DNA of 64,000 nt. It comes from Delphinus delphis (lineage: Eukaryota; Chordata; Mammalia; Artiodactyla; Delphinidae). The stretch is taken from NCBI RefSeq assembly GCF_949987515.2, contig NC_082700.1, positions 33,939,380 through 34,003,379 on the forward strand, read 5' to 3'. Made by a program: the position numbers and the translations under genes. Positions 61,701 to 64,000 of this stretch are shown in pieces (the first letter of the stretch is position 1; each line of letters begins with the position of its first letter). The notes below the pieces were generated by a model, which saw only the letters and a program-made list of their open reading frames with translations, was not told where the DNA came from and did not search any database.

Positions 61701-62506
61701 CATTTTCTGATTTTCTCTTTGATTTCTTCACTGACCTAATGGTTCCTTAGTAGCATGTTGTCTACTCTCCATGTTTGTTTTTTTCCCTTTTTTCTTCCTG
61801 TAATTGATTTCTAGTTTCATACCATTATGATCAGAAAAAATGCTTTATATAATTTCCATTTTCTTAAATTTTTCAGACTTGTTTTGTGGCCTAGCACATG
61901 ATCTATCCTAGAGAATGTCCCACGATAACTTGAAAAGAATGTGTATTCTACTGTTAGGGAATGTAATGTCCTATAGTTATCTATTAGGTCCAACTGGGCT
62001 GTTGTGTCATTTAAGAACACTGTTGTCTTATTGATTTTCTGCCTGGATGATCTGTCCATTTATGTTAGTGGGGTGTTAAAGTCCCTTATTATTATTGTAT
62101 TGTTCGCAATTTATCCCTTTATGTCTGTTAATATTTGCTTTATGTACTTTGGTGTTCCTGTATTGGGTGCATATTTATTAAAGAGTGTAATATACTCTTC
62201 TTGTATTGATCCCCTTATCATTGTATAGTGCCTTCTTTGTCTTTTATTATAGACTTTGTTTTAAAGTCTATTATGTCTGATATAAGTTTTGCTATTCCCA
62301 CTTTCTTGTCATTTCTTTTCATGAAATATATTTTTCCATCTTCTCACTTTCAGTCTGTGTGTATTTGGTTCTGTAACTTGTCTCTTATCAGCAGCACGTA
62401 GGTATATTTTTTTTATTATCCAACCAGCTCTCCTATGTCTTTTGATTACAGCATTTAGTTCATTGACACTTAAAGTAATTATTGATAGATATATACTTAT
62501 TGCCAT
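58780..62506 (-). pseudogene. L1 ORF2 pseudogene, older copy
   Basis: The endonuclease start is visible at 62506-62309 (LSIITLSVNELNAVIKRHRR), and its later part at 62059-61817 (MDRSSRQKINK, FSRIDHVLGHK). The catalytic reverse-transcriptase FADD motif reads from about 60421 to 60404. The LNVNG motif is altered to LSVNE, losing a conserved Asn. Multiple stops break the frame. The C-terminal part overlaps 59150-58800. Confidence 0.88.
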
Positions 62507-62899
62507 TTTACTACATGTTTTCTAGTTGATTTTGTAGGTCTTCTCTGTTCTTTTCTTCTTCTTTTAGTTTCTTCCCTTGTAGTTTCATTACTTTCTTTAG
62601 TGGCATGTTTATGTTTCTTTCTCTCTTATTTTTGTGTATCTATTGTAGGTTTTTGATTTGTGGTTACCTTGGAGCTTATATATGTTGACCTATTACTATA
62701 TTAATTTTTTCAACAGGTAGTCCTTTAATTTCAAACACAGTCTAAAATGTCTGCATGTTTACTCCTTTCCCCCATACATTTTTTGGATGTCATATTTTAC
62801 ATTTTCATGTTTATCCTTTACTGATTATTGTATCTATAATTGATTTTATAATATTTTTTCTCTTCTAATCTTCATACTAGCTTATTTAAGTGGTTGATC
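62507..62899 (-). other. L1 inter-ORF spacer, long type
   Basis: About 390 bp between ORF1 and ORF2 that is A-rich on the element's own strand and has no open frame. The 48-54 kb L1 has only about 55-80 bp here. Confidence 0.75.
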
Positions 62900-63830
62900 C
62901 TCATGCTTTACTATATATCTGCCTTTACTAGTAGGATTTTTCCTTTCCTATAAATACTTAGCCTTTTCTTTTCCATTGAGAACAGACTATTTAATATTTC
63001 TTTTAGTATTTGTTTAGTATTGATGAAGTCTTTTATCAATGATGAAGTCTTTTTTGCTTGTCTCTCAATTCTAAATGAGAATCTTGCTGGATAGAGTATC
63101 CTAAGTTGCAGGTGTTTCTCTTTCATCACTTTAAATATATCATCCCGCTTCCTTATGGCCTGCAATGTTTCTGCAGAAAAATCAGCTGATAGCCTTATGG
63201 GGGGTTCACATGTATATGACTCTTTGTTTTTCTCTTGATGTCTTTAGAATTCTCCCTTTATCTTTAACTTTTACCATTTTAATTATGATGTATCTTGGGG
63301 GAGAAGTCTGTTTGGGTTCATCTTGTTTGTGTTTCCTGTAATTGGATATCTGTTTCCTTCTTCAACTTTGGGAAGTTGTCAGCCATAATTTCATCAAATA
63401 CATTTTCAACCCCCATCTCTCTTCTTCTTCAGAGACCCCTAAAATATGAATGGTGGTATACAGGTTATCCCAAAGATCCCTTCAACTGTTTTCATTTTTT
63501 TAATTTCTGTTTTTCTTTTACTGTTCTGATTGGATGATTTCTATTATTCCAACTTCCAGATCACTTAGGCATTCTGTATCACCTATTCTGCTGCTCATTC
63601 CTTCTAGTGTATTTTTCATTTCAGTTATTGTATTTTTCAATTCTGTGTGGTTCTGTTTTATATTTTCTAGTTCCTTGTTAAAATTATCACTGTGTTCATC
63701 TATTTTTCATAATTCAGTTAGATGAACTCTTTATTTGGTAAATTGTTTATTTCTGTTTCATTAGTTGCTTTTTGAGGAATTTTCTCTTTCTCTTTTAATT
63801 GAGACAAATTACCCTGGCTTTTCATTTTGC
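62900..63830 (-). pseudogene. L1 ORF1 pseudogene, older copy
   Basis: The C-terminal domain is open at 63165-62911 (DDIFKVMKEKHLQLRILYPARFSFRIE, then a Lys-rich tail ending in KADI). The N-terminal and coiled-coil part lies in broken frames up to 63830. The arrangement is normal for L1, but it is non-functional. Confidence 0.82.
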
Positions 63831-64000
63831 TTATCCTTCTCTGTCCTATGAAATTAGATGAAACAGGTACCTATTGTGGTCTTGACGTGTCCTTATTTGG
63901 GCACTTGCCTCTACATGTGCCCACTGGCTTTGATTGGGAGCTGGATTTGATGTGAAAACAAGTCACATTTTTTCTCAGGTGTGCTATCAACTATCACCTT

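Larger units (their letters stand above)
58218..64000 (-). mobile_element. Older near-full-length L1, minus strand, runs off the window
   Basis: Read from the minus strand: 5'UTR (64000 to about 63840, incomplete at the window edge), ORF1 (about 63830-62900), an inter-ORF spacer of about 400 bp, ORF2 (62506 to about 58780) and a 3'UTR down to 58218 next to a T-rich tail. A CHR SINE sits in the 3'UTR at 58335-58548. The long spacer and heavy divergence set it apart from the 48-54 kb copy. Confidence 0.93.

Overview
This window is a mammalian, almost certainly cetacean (whale or dolphin), intergenic or intronic stretch. I find no functional protein-coding gene and no tRNA, rRNA or CRISPR locus. 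The species call rests on thirteen tRNA-Glu-derived SINEs of the CHR (Cetacea-Hippopotamus-Ruminant) family. Twelve are short copies with the unit characteristic of whales and dolphins, and one is an older long copy. A cetartiodactyl-type mariner element and L1, L2, MIR and LTR remnants common to placental mammals fit with this. The sequence is AT-rich apart from the GC-rich SINEs. Most open frames longer than about 60 codons fall inside SINEs, L1 ORF2 remnants or microsatellites; a few lie in sequence I cannot assign.

Layout. 0-10 kb: old L2/MIR debris, one MIR split by a MaLR-type solo LTR (1.7-2.1 kb), a possible exon-like segment (4.15-4.31 kb), one SINE, a tail-only retroposition scar at 7.0 kb, a decayed L1 ORF1-region fragment (7.9-8.7 kb) and a 63-bp mariner-derived palindrome (9.56 kb). 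10-20 kb: a minus-strand L1 3' end broken by a microsatellite and a SINE, further SINE/L2/MIR pieces, a decayed LTR-like repeat and a MER20-like DNA transposon (19.0 kb). 20-26.4 kb: a dead mariner (20.8-22.3 kb) with a SINE inside it, the long CHR SINE inside an L2, and another L2 interrupted by an L1 with the 5' inversion expected from twin priming. 26.4-30 kb is unusually free of recognisable repeats and holds two clusters of transcription-factor-like motifs. 30-46.5 kb: L2, MIR and LTR remnants, a quiet stretch with two perfect short hairpins (37.2-37.7 kb), several SINEs, a truncated L1 (41.7-43.0 kb) and two adjacent solo LTRs with recognisable CCAAT/TATA/poly(A) signals (43.5-45.4 kb). 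48.2-54.1 kb is a full-length but inactivated plus-strand L1 carrying a SINE. 54-58 kb holds a SINE, a compound microsatellite, unassigned sequence and two L2 pieces pointing at each other. 58.2-64 kb is a second, older minus-strand L1 that runs off the window end.

The main value of the window is its insertion stratigraphy (L2/MIR, then LTRs/older L1/mariner, then younger L1, then CHR SINEs) and a few non-repeat segments that might be regulatory. I found no convincing evidence of an undescribed biological system. Family names are assigned by recognition of remembered consensus features, not by a database search, so subfamily labels are deliberately loose.
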